Origin: Brachyhypopomus gauderio
Taxonomy: Eukaryota; Chordata; Actinopteri; Gymnotiformes; Hypopomidae
Assembly: GCF_052324685.1 (NCBI RefSeq)
Contig: NW_027506894.1
Location: 158,501 to 222,500 of the forward strand
Direction: 5' to 3'
Length of the DNA stretch: 64,000 bases
Each line of letters starts with the position of its first letter. Position 1 is the first letter of the stretch. The notes beneath the pieces are model-generated. The model saw only the letters and a program-made list of their open reading frames with translations, searched no databases and was not told where the DNA came from. Positions 9,745 through 21,549 of this stretch are shown in pieces. Position numbers and translations under genes: made by a program.

Positions 9745-9960
9745 AGTATGTGCATATGTGTATACGTATGTGTGTATATGTGTATATATATGTATATGTA
9801 TGTGTGTGTGTATGTATGTATGTATATATATATATATATATATATATCTAATTTAGTTTGTTTGGTTTTTATTATTATTACTATATACCTATTCATTTAC
9901 TTATTTTATTCAAATTTTTATTTATTTATTTTATTTATTTATTTTTATTTATTTTTTATT
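9745..9960. repeat. TG/TA and TTTA simple repeats in the L1 3' region
   Basis: Alternating (TATG)n, (TA)n and (TTTA)n tracts. Confidence 0.85.
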
Positions 9961-10095
9961 TAGTTATTATTGTGTCGGTACACTCTGTTACAGACAAGCT
10001 AATTGCTTTATAATTGCATACTATTTCACCCTTTGTAAATGTGTGCTGGAAAATGAGAAATAAAGATGTATAAAAAAAAAAAATAAAAAAAAAAA

Positions 10096-10424
10096 GCTCT
10101 GTAGGTTTTCAAAGGGACTCAGATAAGGTGAATGTATCAAATTTTTGAAACAGAGCTTAGTTAACCTGCACACTTGTGCCCCTAGACATCAAATGTTTTC
10201 CAAGGATAAACTTTGAGAAGTAATTTCAATATCAATAAATATTTTACCTGCAGAGTTTCAGAATCTAACCAGGTGATAATTCAAAGACTTATCAGTTATA
10301 CCAAATCATGTTAATTATTTCAGTACATAGCCTAAGCACTATAATATTTCTAATGGTATTGGCACAAAATTAACATTGAATAACACTGAATTTTGACTGC
10401 CACTTTTTAACAGGCAGATTCTGC
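10096..10424. other. no recognised feature
   Basis: AT-rich sequence between the L1 tail and a LINE fragment; no coding frame or repeat seen. Confidence 0.3.
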
Positions 10425-10540
10425 TCGTCACTTCTCTGAGTGGCCAATGACCAGATCCTGCAGATTTCTCCTCTGCAACATACGGAGAATACGAACCTTT
10501 CTTTCACAGGAAGCTACCCAGGTTTCTCTATGTGCTTCAT
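10425..10540 (+). mobile_element. LINE ORF2 C-terminal fragment (L2-like)
   Basis: The frame reads SCRFLLCNIRRIRTFLSQEATQV, resembling the segment near the C terminus of fish L2-type ORF2 (xxNIRRIRPFLT...). Only about 40 residues remain. The match is from memory of the family. Confidence 0.4.
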
Positions 10541-10984
10541 TCTCTTTACTATATGTCCAATTGCTTTATTATTATTGCTATGGTAATGCTGCTAAATTGT
10601 GTAATATTCCATCAGCATTTTATTATTAAAGTGAATGGAAGCATATAAGTGAATTCGTCTGCACAACCGTGAGTGCAATAATATTTTAGTCATGTGGAAA
10701 TTAACATTAGTGTAAGTGCTTTAGTGCTTTAAGTGTGTGTACTATATGCATTTATTTTACATTAAGAACAAAACACCTTTTGAAACGGGAGATGTCAGGG
10801 TCAGTATTTTGAGTAGCACACACACTTCCTGTATATGTGTGTGTGAGTGTTTCCAATCATTACCAACACAAGAGACTAAGAGGGTCTTTATTGGCGTTAT
10901 GGGTTTTCATTGACTACAGACAGAGCTTAACTTGGACTGGATCCTGCCATAACTGCTGAACTGAGCATATTCATCGTAATATAT

Positions 10985-11175
10985 AGCTAAACATCTGTTC
11001 TGGCGTCTGAGTGTGAGTACCAGTGAGGAGTTGAGTTGCAGCGTTACCATTTAACATCTGTTCTGGAGTCAGAGCATGAGCACCCATGAGAAGCTGGATG
11101 GCTGCGTTACTGTTTAACAGCTGTTTTGGTGTCCGACTGTAAGCACCCATGATAAGCTGGATGGCTCCGTTAATG
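10985..11175. repeat. ~64-bp minisatellite, three copies
   Basis: Three imperfect tandem copies starting ACATCTGTTCTGGCGTC, ACATCTGTTCTGGAGTC and ACAGCTGTTTTGGTGTC. Each ends with a segment like AGCTGGATGGCTGCGTTAC. Confidence 0.8.
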
Positions 11176-11325
11176 TGTCCACACTACAGCCACACGTGTA
11201 AGAAAGGCCTTCAGGACCGAGCTTGGGACAAAACATCTACTTGTCTAAAACAATCTCATCTGGAACACCACAGTAGGAAGTACTGACTTTCTGGTAGCGC
11301 ATAATATGTTTAGGATACATATACC

Positions 11326-11924
11326 AGTGGAGACCGGGTATGGTTGTAAGATGGGGAGAGTTGTAACACCATCAGTTCCACCGATTATGGATGAGATAGG
11401 AGTCATATGATCATTCCAGTATTTACCCAATTCCTCCCTGATCTCACATGGTGAATATCAAGGCTGTAAACAGGCACATGCAGATTCCATAGAGAAAAAA
11501 ACTGATTTTGAGGTGAGAAAGTACATTTCTGAATCAAGACTATTTTGTTTAGTACTTATACTATTGCAGATAAAACCATATGAATTATATTACATTAAAC
11601 AGTAGTTTCTCAGGTAAATTGTGATGCATTTCCCCTTTGTTAATTTCAAATCACCTTGATAATACAGCTAGTTAAACACTGGCTGACAGGGGTGGATATG
11701 GTTGTAACACAGCTTTAAAACGTGCTACAGCCATCACCTTACATACAACTAAGAAAATTTTCTTAATTTTAATAATTTTACAGAATGCCTAGGCAGTGAA
11801 AAAGAAAGACTGACAGAGGTGTGTCTGCAAATGTTTTAAAAACATCTGATGAGGTCACAAAGAAGGGCAAGTCAGTCAGATCAGTTGTGAAGGCACATGG
11901 TATCTGCCATGTAACACACACACT

Positions 11925-11960
<36 letters not shown>

Positions 11961-12442
11961 CATTTATTATTGGACCTACATGTTCTTTACACAAGTACAT
12001 TGTATTAGTGTTCATTAAGCATAACTATTGTTAAATAAGTTTGTTCTAGTACACTAATTTACACACACACACACACTCCTGAAAACAGAAGGTGTATATG
12101 AGTTATGGTCAGTCACAGAGAGAGAGAGACATTGTTCTGGATTGTTATTTTATTTCAAAAACCTTTTTGAAGCTGCATAGTGTGGCCTCTGTATTTGCCT
12201 CTTTTGTGTAATTGTTACAACTTACCCCAGCATGTGTTACAACCTACCTCGGTAGTGGGGTAACAAAGGAAAACAATGTAATTGACATCAACTTACGAGG
12301 GCTGTGAGATTTGAATTGAGTTTTGAATTGGTGCCATTTGTAGTAAACAAATGTGTGTAGAAACAAATGTTTGAGAACTCTAGCTCAAAAATTCAGTGAG
12401 TTACTGAAGCAAAAAGTGTTACAACCATACCCGGTCTCCCCT
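11326..12442 (+). mobile_element. degenerate DNA transposon with psq-type helix-turn-helix remnant
   Basis: The left end AGTGGAGACCGGGTATGGTTG and the right end (rc AGGGGAGACCGGGTATGGTT) are inverted over about 22 bp with one mismatch. Related GGTTGTAACAC blocks recur inside (near 11365, 11700 and 12215). From 11785 a broken frame reads MPRQ-stop-KRKTDRG, then KGKSVRSVVKAHGICHVT, resembling the N-terminal psq helix-turn-helix of pogo/CENP-B-like transposases. A (GA)n tract (11935-11960) and further decay follow. Superfamily assignment to the pogo branch is tentative. Confidence 0.55.
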
Positions 12443-12738
12443 ACATGGACAACTGGCAACTCACAATATAGAAGAAACATCACACAGCATTTAATAAACG
12501 TTTTAATGTCATCACTGCTCTGTCCGTAGACATTATATCCTTCACTTTCTGATCTGCTTAAATTCATTGGTCAATTTACTACAAATGGAAATAATTAGAA
12601 CCATGAATAAAACATTTCACTTGGAATGTTTCTCTACAAAACAAATTTTCTGTTTTTGAAGACTTGTGCTGTGCAGATGTGTGGTCCCAATAAATGTGTA
12701 TTTCAACAAAAATATTTCCTCGTATCATGCCCTGTGTG

Positions 12739-14457
12739 TATGGGAGGTATTTCCTGCCAATAATAAAACTAAAATGAAAACACTAAAATGAAAATGAAAA
12801 TACCGTTTTGCCATTTCTTTTTCCATACATGTGTGAAAATATTATGACAAAATTAAAAATAAAATGAAATCACTTAATTTGCAATTTAATTTTTCACTCG
12901 AGCACGGGTCATATGTGACAAATATAAAATGAAAATTAAAAAGGAGGATTGGCGCTACCTGCTGGTGATTTTCTTTTTCATTTTCTTTTTCCACTTTTCA
13001 TTTTCGTTTTCAACTTCACCAGCATGCAAATACATGTAAATGAACAGTAGGCGGAGCTACAACTACAGTACCTCCCGTGAAATCCAGAGAGGGCAGCACA
13101 CAGCGACATGGCTGACGTTTTACTAGAAACGGCAAATGAGATTGTGAGGTTGGCGAATTGCCAGATTATATATTGCTTAGATGTGAAGTAATCTTGCAGG
13201 TTAATAGTGTTGTATGTCGGAATATATGTGAAGTGGTAGAACGCTTAGGGTCTGGATCGGGACCATGGAAAACCGCCCAGTGCGAGGTCGGCCTAGGTTG
13301 GACGTTGCCGCAGAGACAACGCTGAAGTTGGTTACTTATTCGCAGTTTCAGATTCGTTTGGCTACTTATTCGCAGCTCCTTATTCGGTTCACGATGCGTG
13401 TTTACTGCGCACTTTGTTTAAAAGAGATAGATTAAACAAACGAGCATAGGAGGCTAGGAGCATACATTAAGAGGTTATTGTTTCCCATACTGATTTTGTG
13501 AATGTAGAAAAAAATATTAAAATATAAGGAAAGCATTCCTTTTTGTAAAATGGTTTATATTTCAAGTCGTTACAATTGTATGTAATTTGTACATGATTAT
13601 GGAATTCGTCAGCATTTCTAACGTAAGGAAACATATTCTTAGATTTGAAAACTAAAAACACATAAATGCTGTTCTAGAACACAAATCAATCGGAAGAAGA
13701 TATACAAGCACACAACATGGTATATTGAGCAGTGAACGAATTTACAGGGGAAGGTTCAGAGGCTTATTGAAGGCCTTATTTATAGTGGACCAGATAAATA
13801 ACAAATGAATCATAAAGAACAGGTCGCTCCCTAAGAGAAACCTGATTTTAGCCTGACCCTACATAATTTTATACCTCAAATCTAACTGGAAACATGGCAT
13901 ATTGAGTAGTTAAGCACACAGGTGAAATGGTTCCAGACCCTAAGCGTTCTACCACTTCACATATATTCCGACATACAACACTATTAACCTGCAAGATTAC
14001 TTCACATCTAAGCAATATATAATCTGGCAATTCGCCAACCTCACAATCTCATTTGCCGTTTCTAGTAAAACGTCAGCCATGTCGCTGTGTGCTGCCCTCT
14101 CTGGATTTCACGGGAGGTACTGTAGTTGTAGCTCCGCCTACTGTTCATTTACATGTATTTGCATGCTGGTGAAGTTGAAAACGAAAATGAAAAGTGGAAA
14201 AAGAAAATGAAAAGTGGAAAATGAAAAAGAAAATCACCAGCAGGTAGCGCCAATCCTCCTTTTTAATTTTCATTTTATATTTGTCACATATGACCCGTGC
14301 TCGAGTGAAAAATTAAATTGCAAATTAAGTGATTTCATTTTATTTTTAATTTTGTCATAATATTTTCACACATGTATGGAAAAAGAAATGGCAAAACGGT
14401 ATTTTCATTTTAGTGTTTTCATTTTAGTTTTATTATTGGCAGGAAATACCTCCCATA
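12739..14457. mobile_element. foldback element with ~520-bp inverted arms
   Basis: Arms at 12740-13256 and 13932-14456 are near-perfect reverse complements with only scattered changes and a small AAAGTGGAAAA(G/A) duplication in the right arm. They surround a 675-bp unique centre. A possible 6-bp duplication TGTGTG lies at 12733-12738 and 14458-14463, but it is simple sequence. Each arm contains the same short frame beginning ATGGCTGACGTTTTACTAGA (MADVLLETANEIVRLAN..., 25 codons). No transposase is present. Confidence 0.8.
13257..13931. other. unique centre of the foldback element
   Basis: Contains GC-richer sequence at 13260-13420 with a twice-occurring GGCTACTTATTCGCAG-like motif, then AT-rich DNA. 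No coding frame is recognised. Confidence 0.4.
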
Positions 14458-14859
14458 TGTGTGATGTTGAAATAGTATTGTATTCAGTATTATGTGGACT
14501 GTGTCACAGCTGGTAGTGGTACTGGTAGTTGACGGCACTGACTTCCAAAACAACCAGCAGACACGTTTGAATCACTCTAACCAAACAACTTCATGCACAA
14601 AAATCCGTTAAGTATTTCAGATAATCCACATCCACTATTTTAATATGGCACGCACGGTAAGCACTGACTATGCAGCCAGATTTATTTTAATCCTGAAGAG
14701 CTATGTTTGTTTCCATCAGATATATGATTTCTTCTGCTGTATGAACATTGCTGTGTTACAACACTACATTTACCCAGTTTGCTCACTTCAAGACTGAAAA
14801 CGTTTATAACATGAAAACACTTGTTGTGAGTTTGTCATTAACGTATCCCGCCATCTAAA

Positions 14860-14982
14860 CCGGATGTGTTACGCGAATAAACGACCGGACTCGCGGAACC
14901 ACTTTCATCGTTGTGTTCACCCGGAGCGACAGAGCAGTGCACACAGCCGCTGGGAAACACGAAACACTGCTGCTGGACTTCG
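14860..14982 (+). other. probable non-coding first exon of the C2H2 gene (start approximate)
   Basis: A CG-containing, non-AT-rich stretch just upstream of the zinc-finger gene ends in CTTCG followed by GTAAGTTC, a consensus splice donor at 14983. It lacks a usable ATG frame into the next exon. The transcription start is inferred only. Confidence 0.45.
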
Positions 14983-16142
14983 GTAAGTTCTTTACATGTA
15001 GCTGTTATACGAACAGCTGTTTGCAAGTTTAATGTCTTGTGTTTAATTCGGGTATTAATTCTCTCGCGAAAACAAGTGTTGTTCTAGCGATTACTGTTAC
15101 CTACAGCACTAACGTAGGTGTAAATCGTAGAGGTAAACACCAACTAGCACACAAGCGCCTTCAGCTGGGCAGTCTGTGTACAATTACCCCACTAGTGGAT
15201 GTGTGAGTGTGTGTGTATCAAACTTATTAAGCAAAAGTTCTCCATTTGAATAAATGTGAGAGGAAGGTGTATTTGAAGTACTATGCCTACTGCGACATCT
15301 AATTGAATGGGAGCATAGGCTAATGTTGCTTTTGTTAAATGAGGAGTTTCAGGCGTTGTGATTTATGGTGCCAGGTGGAGACTGCTTGGTTTGCTGCACG
15401 AATATAGAAGCGATGATCCATGTCACCTGTAGCAGATTACAGTGAAACATTCAAATATGTGTTGGCAAAGTTACCAATTTATAACTAACATTGGCAATAA
15501 TAAAAAAAAAACTAGGGTAGGTTTGCTGTTTTCATTTTCAGGAGAATATGCTTACAGACTTTATGGCCATAAACTGCTTTCTAGCTCTAGTATGACTTTC
15601 TCTCAATTCCACTCTAAAATAAGATGACTCACTACTTTGACACCATGACCCTGTACAAAAGAATCACTTTTCTTGCTTTTCTTTATGTGATTCTTGGGTG
15701 TGGTCATTACTCTGCCAATGTTGTGTCTGTAGGGGGTTCAGATAAGAAAAGAATCAGGATTCTGTGTATTGTGATTGAATCAGATCTGTAAAAATAATGA
15801 ATAATTTTAACCTCGTTTCTCCTCAATCAGGTAATTTATGATTTTTTTCAGGATGGAAGAAACAAGAAAGTTTTTTTTCTAATGTATAAAAATGTACCTC
15901 ATACATATTTATTATTCTACACAGAAACCCCAACATCTGGCATCAGTCAGACAGCCTACCAAAAACATCCACATTATTGAACAGAGTTTAGTTCTGTAAA
16001 CATGTTTACAGCATGTGCTGTTTTGATGGTTTTTTGTGGTCTTACACATTGTGTTTTAGAAGCAGATTTTGGGTTATCTGTGGTATTACTGTAGTTTGAG
16101 GAGCAGATCTTGTTATAATCTGTGGTAATACTGTAATTTTAG
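14983..16142 (+). other. first intron of the C2H2 gene
   Basis: No gene or clear mobile element seen. It ends in a T-rich tract and AG at 16141-16142. Two GGAGCAGA(T/C)C...TAATCTG(T/G) copies near 16100 and 16143 suggest a small tandem duplication around the acceptor. Confidence 0.4.
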
Positions 16143-16213
16143 GAGCAGACCATGTGTTAATCTGGCGTATCAGCATAGTGAAACTAAAAGACGAACATCA
16201 GACAGAGCGCACC

Positions 16214-17977
16214 ATGGTGCCACGTTTGAGGTCAAAGGTCAAACAAGAGGAAGGAGACAACAAGCGAACCCGTACGTATGATTTTCTGTTCTAGTGGTGT
16301 GGTGGTGGTGTGGGCTGGACTCTCGTCTTATTTCTTATTTTAAGTCTTAAGAGACTTAAGCTTTGTGGAAGTCTCAGGTGCAGTCTAAGCTCACGTCAGA
16401 CAACACTGGAAATAATGTACAGTGGAAAAAAAATATTTTTTAGACTTACGCGTGGTCAAACTATTTTGAATATTGTTTCCAATGCCTACATCAAGAGCCT
16501 ACATCAGTTAGGTGTTTGTATGCCAAGACTTTTAGCAGCAAAAGTGTGAAACAAGCACACATCCTATTAATGAAAGTAAAATGTATCCTTCACATTATTT
16601 ATCCTTCAAATAGGTTGGGTCAAAGTCCTGAACAAATCTGATGGGGAACGTGGAGAAGAGAATGATGAATACGATACACCTCAGCACACAAACAAACACA
16701 AGAAAGCAAAGCAGCACTGCTGCCTCCAGTGTGGAAAGAGTTTTTTGCAATTTTCTCACTTAAAGGCGCACCAGGACGTACACACCAAAGAGCAGAGTTA
16801 CTGCTGCTCTCAATGTGGGAGGAGCTTCAGACAAGCACGACTCTTAAACGCCCACCAGCGAATTCATACACGAGAAAAAACTTATCGGTGTTCCAAGTGT
16901 GAGAAAAGTTTCTCAGATTTCAGTAAGTTAAGGGAGCATAAAAAAAATCACAAAGGGGAGAAACTTCATCATTGCTCTCAGTGTGGGAAGAATTTTGGGG
17001 GGGCTCGAAACCTGATAATCCACCAGAGGGTACACACTGGAGAAAAACCCTATCACTGCTTTCATTGTGGCAAGAACTTTAGTCAAGTCGGACACTTGCG
17101 GGAACATGAACGAATTCACACTGGGATAAAGCCCCATCAGTGCTCACAGTGTGGGCAAAGTTTTGCACAAGTGAATGCCCTGAAAATCCACCAGAGGACC
17201 CACACTGGAGAAAAACCTTTTCACTGTGCTCAGTGTGGGAAAGCATTTGCACACGCTATAAGCTTGAAGATTCACGAGAGAGTACACACTGGAGAAGCAC
17301 CTTTTCACTGCTCTCAGTGCGGGAAGAGTTTTTCATATAGTAGAGGCTTGAAGATCCACCAGATGGTGCACACAGGAGAAAAACCTTACGAGTGCTCCCA
17401 GTGTGGAAAAACATTTTCACAATCCGGAAATTTCAAGCTTCACCAGAGAATTCACACTGGTGAAAAACCGTATCACTGCACTCAGTGTGACAAAAGATTT
17501 ACACAACGCAGCAACTTAAAGGTTCACCAGAAAATACACACGCAAGAAAAACACCATCTCTGCTTCCAGTGCGGAAAGAATTTTTCTCGATTAGAATACT
17601 TCAAGCAACATCAGAGAGTTCACACACGAGAAAAACCTTTTCAGTGTCCTCAGTGTGGGAAGAGTTATAGACACTATACAACATTCAGAGTCCACTTGAG
17701 AACCCACACTGGTGAAAAACCGTATCCCTGCTCCGAGTGTGATAAGAGGTTTTCATGCTCTCGATTCTTGAAAGTCCATCAGAGAACACACACCGGAGAG
17801 AAACCGTATCACTGCACTCAGTGTGGGAAGAGCTTTGCGCATGACAGCACCTTCAAAAAACACCAGAGGATTCACACCGGAGAAAAACCTTATCACTGCA
17901 CACAATGTGGAAAACATTTTTCCCAAAGTGCCCACTTAAAGAAACACCAAAATATGCATACTAGACAAACCTCTTAA
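16214..17977 (+). CDS. C2H2 zinc-finger protein, 15 fingers; join(16214..16271, 16614..17977)
   Basis: Predicted nuclear DNA-binding protein of 473 residues. The ATG at 16214 (context GCACCATGG) codes 19 residues plus one base before the donor GTACGT at 16272. The acceptor at 16612-16613 restores the frame, and the finger exon runs without interruption to TAA at 17975-17977. Residues 1-54 are charged and lack a KRAB, SCAN or BTB domain. Residues 55-473 are fifteen consecutive 28-residue C2H2 fingers with HTGEKP-type linkers, several altered (HTKEQ, HTREK, HKGEK, HTGIK, HTQEK). Helix residues -1/2/3/6 by finger: QSHA, QRLA, DSKE, GRNI, QGHE, QNAI, HISI, YRGI, QGNL, QSNV, REYQ, HTTV, CRFV, HSTK, QAHK. 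This is the fish polyzinc-finger type; the target is unknown. All zinc ligands are present, so it looks functional. Confidence 0.9.
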
Positions 17978-18177
17978 TGCTCAGCCATGGCACTAATGTG
18001 ACCAGTTTGTACTTATTAAATATTACAAAAAATAGGGTTAGAACAAGGTACTGTAGGCCTTTTTGCATAAAAGTTATGGGATTTATGAATGGTGAGCAGG
18101 GAGCTGTAAGCAGTGTTTTAAAGGAATGTGTGTAGTAAGGTTGTACAGCAGAAAATGTAGCGTTTGCAGTGTTTATG

Positions 18178-18478
18178 GATGTGTTACAGCACATGATTAA
18201 TTAAACATCAGTGATGGTCTTTCACAGGTGTTTATGGATGTGTTACAGTACATTATTAATTGTTAACATCAGTGATAGTTTTTTACAGGTGTTTATGGAT
18301 GTGTTACAGCACAGTATTAATTGTTAATATCAGTGATTGTCTTTTACAGGTGTTTATGGTTGCATTACAGTACATTATTAATTGTTAACATCAGTGATGG
18401 TCTTTCACAGGTGTTTATGGATGTGTTACCGCACATTATTAATTGTTAACATCAATGATGGTATTTTACAGGTCTTGG
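18178..18478. repeat. ~62-bp minisatellite downstream of the C2H2 gene
   Basis: Five tandem copies of a unit containing GTGTTTATGGATGTGTTACA and TTAATTGTTAACATCAGTGA. The array may lie in the 3' UTR: the first AATAAA after it that I can see is at 18818-18823. Confidence 0.85.
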
Positions 18479-18811
18479 ATCACTTTACATTTTACAGTTT
18501 GTTTTCTGACATGCATAACCAAACTGTACTTGTCTGTCATGCATTTGCATGGTCTGTCACTCCCAAAGAGCAATAATGGAAGATTAATGTTAATTTTAAT
18601 AGGAAGCATTGTATTTTTAGATGTTGAAATTTGTGAAATGAAGTGTTTAACTATTGCAGCCATTCAAACATGAAAAAGGTCCTGCACCCTGAATGTGTGT
18701 CTATGGTTCCTTGAATACCCGTGAACGTGTTGTCCAAACCAGACCAAACATGTCAGCGACCGGGTCTGAGAAGATGATTTTGGGAAGTATGCAAATTGCT
18801 CATCATCATTC

Positions 18812-19262
18812 TCATGTAATAAAGGCCCTGTGATATCCTGACGTTACTACCTGCTTATGTACTACACTTTCCCTCTCAGTCTGTCCCTCAGTTTCTCTTT
18901 CACAAGCCTGCATCTCTGGCTGCTGCTCTCCCTGTCTGCTGCTGCCGTCTTCACCTACAGAGGACGCGGAGGCTACAGCAGCGAACATGTCTGTGATTTT
19001 TACACATTTTGTAGCATCTACACTGAGACTCTTCAATTTCTTCGTGCGTAACTTCTCCGCTCCTCCTTTCTGCCACTTCTGTTGCTCCATGCTGCCTCTC
19101 CTTTAACAACGAGCTCAACACTGAACTTAGTGGGAGTTACAGCGAACCACGCAGAGAAAGGGTGGGGCCACTTTCGTCCTATATCTTGATTGGTTCAGTC
19201 CTCTGTCTATATTGAAGATGGGCCAATGGGCCGCCCCCTCTAAATTGTGGGCCGGTCTCTTA
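18812..19262 (-). mobile_element. hAT 5' end with N-terminal transposase fragment
   Basis: On the minus strand the block starts TAAGAGACCGGCCCACAATT (18-20 bp terminus), runs through a promoter-like segment, and codes MEQQKWQKGGAEKLRTKKLK followed by DATKCVKITDMF (frame 19090 down to 18812). The GAEKLRxKK...KCxKITDxF start resembles the N terminus of ZMYM/hAT-dimerisation transposases. The remainder is missing and a serine/glutamine-rich low-complexity frame follows. A non-functional stub. Confidence 0.5.
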
Positions 19263-19324
19263 GGGGAAAAAAAAGGGAAGGAAAAGAGAGACAGTTCTCA
19301 GCCCCTGAGAACTGTCGGCCCACC

Positions 19325-20005
19325 ATGCAAATAACAGGTGTTCCAAAAATCTGTGCCACCCCTCGAGCTGTCCTACCTAGGGCTACTGCACGTGTGCAAA
19401 GTAATTTCATGTCAATGTCTACCTTGTCAAAATGTACTACCGCAGCAGTAGCTGTACATACGATCATTTAATAGGCTATATTACCTTATACAAACATACT
19501 TTTACCGTTAATACTGTAGGTATGATCATTTAATAGGCTATATTATCTTATCCAAACGAGCTTCTACCATTAATATTGTAGGTACGATCATTTTAGGAAT
19601 CATCAGGAATTTCCCTCTGGGATAAATAAAGTATATCTATCTATCTATTTTAGAGGCTATATTAGCTTATTAGAACGTGCTTTCAGCAATAAGAGTTAAT
19701 TAAGTCATGTATTGATTACTGGAACACTGTGCTTAAGGAATGTTTTAGAAACCCTGTACAAACATTATTAACGTTACATGGTTAATTGTGTTTAAGAAAG
19801 TTGCTTTAGAAATAAAAAATAATCAAACAGAACGAATGTTAAGCATTAAGAAGTGCTTATTTCAAGGTCAATCAACTAAAACCGTTAGTGTAGGACGGAA
19901 TAAACAGATGGATAAAATCAATTATTGGGTACGCATGCGCAGTAGCCCTAGGTAGGACAGCTTGACGGGTAGCACAGATTTTCAGAACACCTGTTCGCAA
20001 TTCTC
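19325..20005. repeat. inverted repeat pair (~65-bp arms) around AT-rich sequence
   Basis: Sequence at 19332-19396 (AACAGGTGTTCCAAAAATCT ... CCTAGGGCTACTGCACGTG) is inverted at 19932-20000 with about 85-90% identity. Between the arms is a 64-bp tandem duplication (GGTATGATCATTTAATAGGC ... TACCATTAATATTGTA) and a short LINE tail. Probably a MITE, but its termini are unclear. Confidence 0.5.
19590..19652 (+). mobile_element. tiny LINE/SINE 3'-tail insertion
   Basis: GGAATTTCCCTCTGGGATAAATAAAGT followed by (TATC)n is the characteristic tail of fish Rex1-type retroposons. It is flanked by ATTTTAG on both sides (before GAATCATC and after TCTATCT), a plausible 7-bp target duplication, and it interrupts the local tandem repeat. 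Confidence 0.55.
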
Positions 20006-20589
20006 TAGTGCGTTTTTCTTTTGCAGCGCGATAGGTCTTCTTGGCCACCGTAAAATGCATGTCACTGCCAGGTACTAACGGCAAAAAATACACACTACCC
20101 GTGGCATTCATGTCCTAAAAACTGCGGTCAAGCCAGCCCTCACTTAAAAAATCTTGGTCAAGCCAGCCCCCGAAAAAATTGCGAATTTGCGCGTATACCA
20201 TAGATTACAGTAATGGGTGATGCTGCCTGTGATTCCACATTTAAATCTAAATGTGTACAGAATGAATTAAAAAAACAATAAATAAACAAGTAAATCATTT
20301 AATTCAGAACTAATAAATTGTGAATAAAACTATTTAATGTCTATGAAAATAAAAACCTTGAAAGTAAATTTAAATTATTACATTTATGTTACCTTACACC
20401 GTTTTATATTTACAGTGTTATTAAAAGGAATTCTTCTGATTGCACTGAATAATTTCACTACAGAATGGTAGAACACCACCTAAAGGTGTCACTCAGCTAA
20501 GATCAAGAAGATCTGATGTGGAATTTCAAAGTAAAGGTCCCTCAATTGACAAATGACAAACAGCTGGGGCTAACAAGAGGGAGACAACC

Positions 20590-21360
20590 AGAGCAACTGA
20601 AAGTATGTTTGCTTCTCAGCACTGGGGTCTTGGGTTCAAGTCCCTATCTGAGTGGAGTTTCCATGTTCTCCGTGTGTTTGCGTGGGTTTCCTCCAGGGTC
20701 TCCGGTTCCCTCCCACAGTCCGAAGACATGGAGGTTAGGTAAATTGGCAGTCCCAGACAAATTCTCCCTGAGTGTGTATCTGTGTCCCTCTGCTCAATAA
20801 ATAGCAGTTGTCCGAGTGTCTATGCTTGTATGTCCAGTGGTGGATGGTGCTCTGTCACTAGGGTCTGTCCTCTCTCCCCTTCCTGCACCCCATTCAGTCC
20901 CCCAGGGGGCTGTGGATCCCGGTAGAGAGTGCGCAGTTGGCTGCTGCTTCTTGCCGTTGTGTGTGATTGGTTGTGTGAGACTTGTCATCTCCGGTAGCTC
21001 AACGTGTTCAGCCACATAATCCCAATTAGAAACAAAGGGCAGGAACCTCTGAAGTTTGAATTCCATGTCCACTCTTTGGGGTGTCATGGCCTGGTGGTTA
21101 GGGAACTGGTCTTGTGACCGGAGGGTCGTAGGTTCGATTCCCAGACCTGAGGCCATGACTGAGGTGCCCCTGAGCAAGGCCCTTAACCCTCAATTACTCA
21201 CTTGTATGTTAAAAAAAAAGAGATAAAAATGTAAGTCGCTCTGGATAAGGGAGTCTGCCAAATGCCGTAAATGTAAATGTACTTGTACCAGTGTTAAAAT
21301 TGTAAAGCGCCTTGTGTATCCTGAAAGGCATTATATAAATTGAACATTCATTCATTCATG
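20590..21360 (+). mobile_element. tRNA-derived SINE, split by a second SINE
   Basis: It carries a B-box-like GGGTTCAAGTCCC (about 20632) and a body matching, inverted, 50526-51035, including TTTGCGTGGGTTTCCTCC and CCCCCAGGGGGCTGTGGATC. Its 3' tail (TATATAAATTGAACATTCAT) lies at 21330-21355, after the insert at 21078-21280. Confidence 0.65.
21078..21280 (+). mobile_element. tRNA-derived SINE (family of 43600-43907)
   Basis: Starts GGGGTGTCATGGCCTGGTGG with box-A-like TGGTGGTTAGGG and box-B-like GGTTCGATTCC, then TGAGGTGCCCCTGAGCAAGG. The tail GTCGCTCTGGATAAGGGAGT...GTAAATGTAAATG is the widespread fish SINE/LINE tail. Confidence 0.75.
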
Positions 21361-21549
21361 AGCGTGTGAGGGGCGGTGACAGTGGGCGGACACTAGGAGC
21401 ACATGGCAGAAATGTAAACACAGGCGCATGGCACTGACAGGACAATGAAAACAAAGACAGAAAGACAAGAATGAAGCAGGGCAGAATATGACACCTGTTC
21501 GCAATTGTCATGGGCAGACGACGAGGCTAGGCACGTTAGGCAGGGGTCC

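Larger units (their letters stand above)
8350..10095 (+). mobile_element. 5'-truncated L1-clade LINE with 3' UTR and A-rich tail
   Basis: The unit consists of the C-terminal part of an L1-type ORF2, an AT-rich 3' region with TATG/TATA simple repeats (9745-9960), AATAAAG near 10061 and an A-rich tail at 10072-10095. The 5' end falls inside ORF2, as usual for truncated L1 insertions. A target duplication was not found. Confidence 0.8.

Noticed and set aside
20590..21280. tRNA genes at box A/B-like motifs (also 43600-43907 and 50526-51035)
   Set aside because: The tRNA-like heads are followed by SINE bodies and tails and occur in several copies; no complete cloverleaf.
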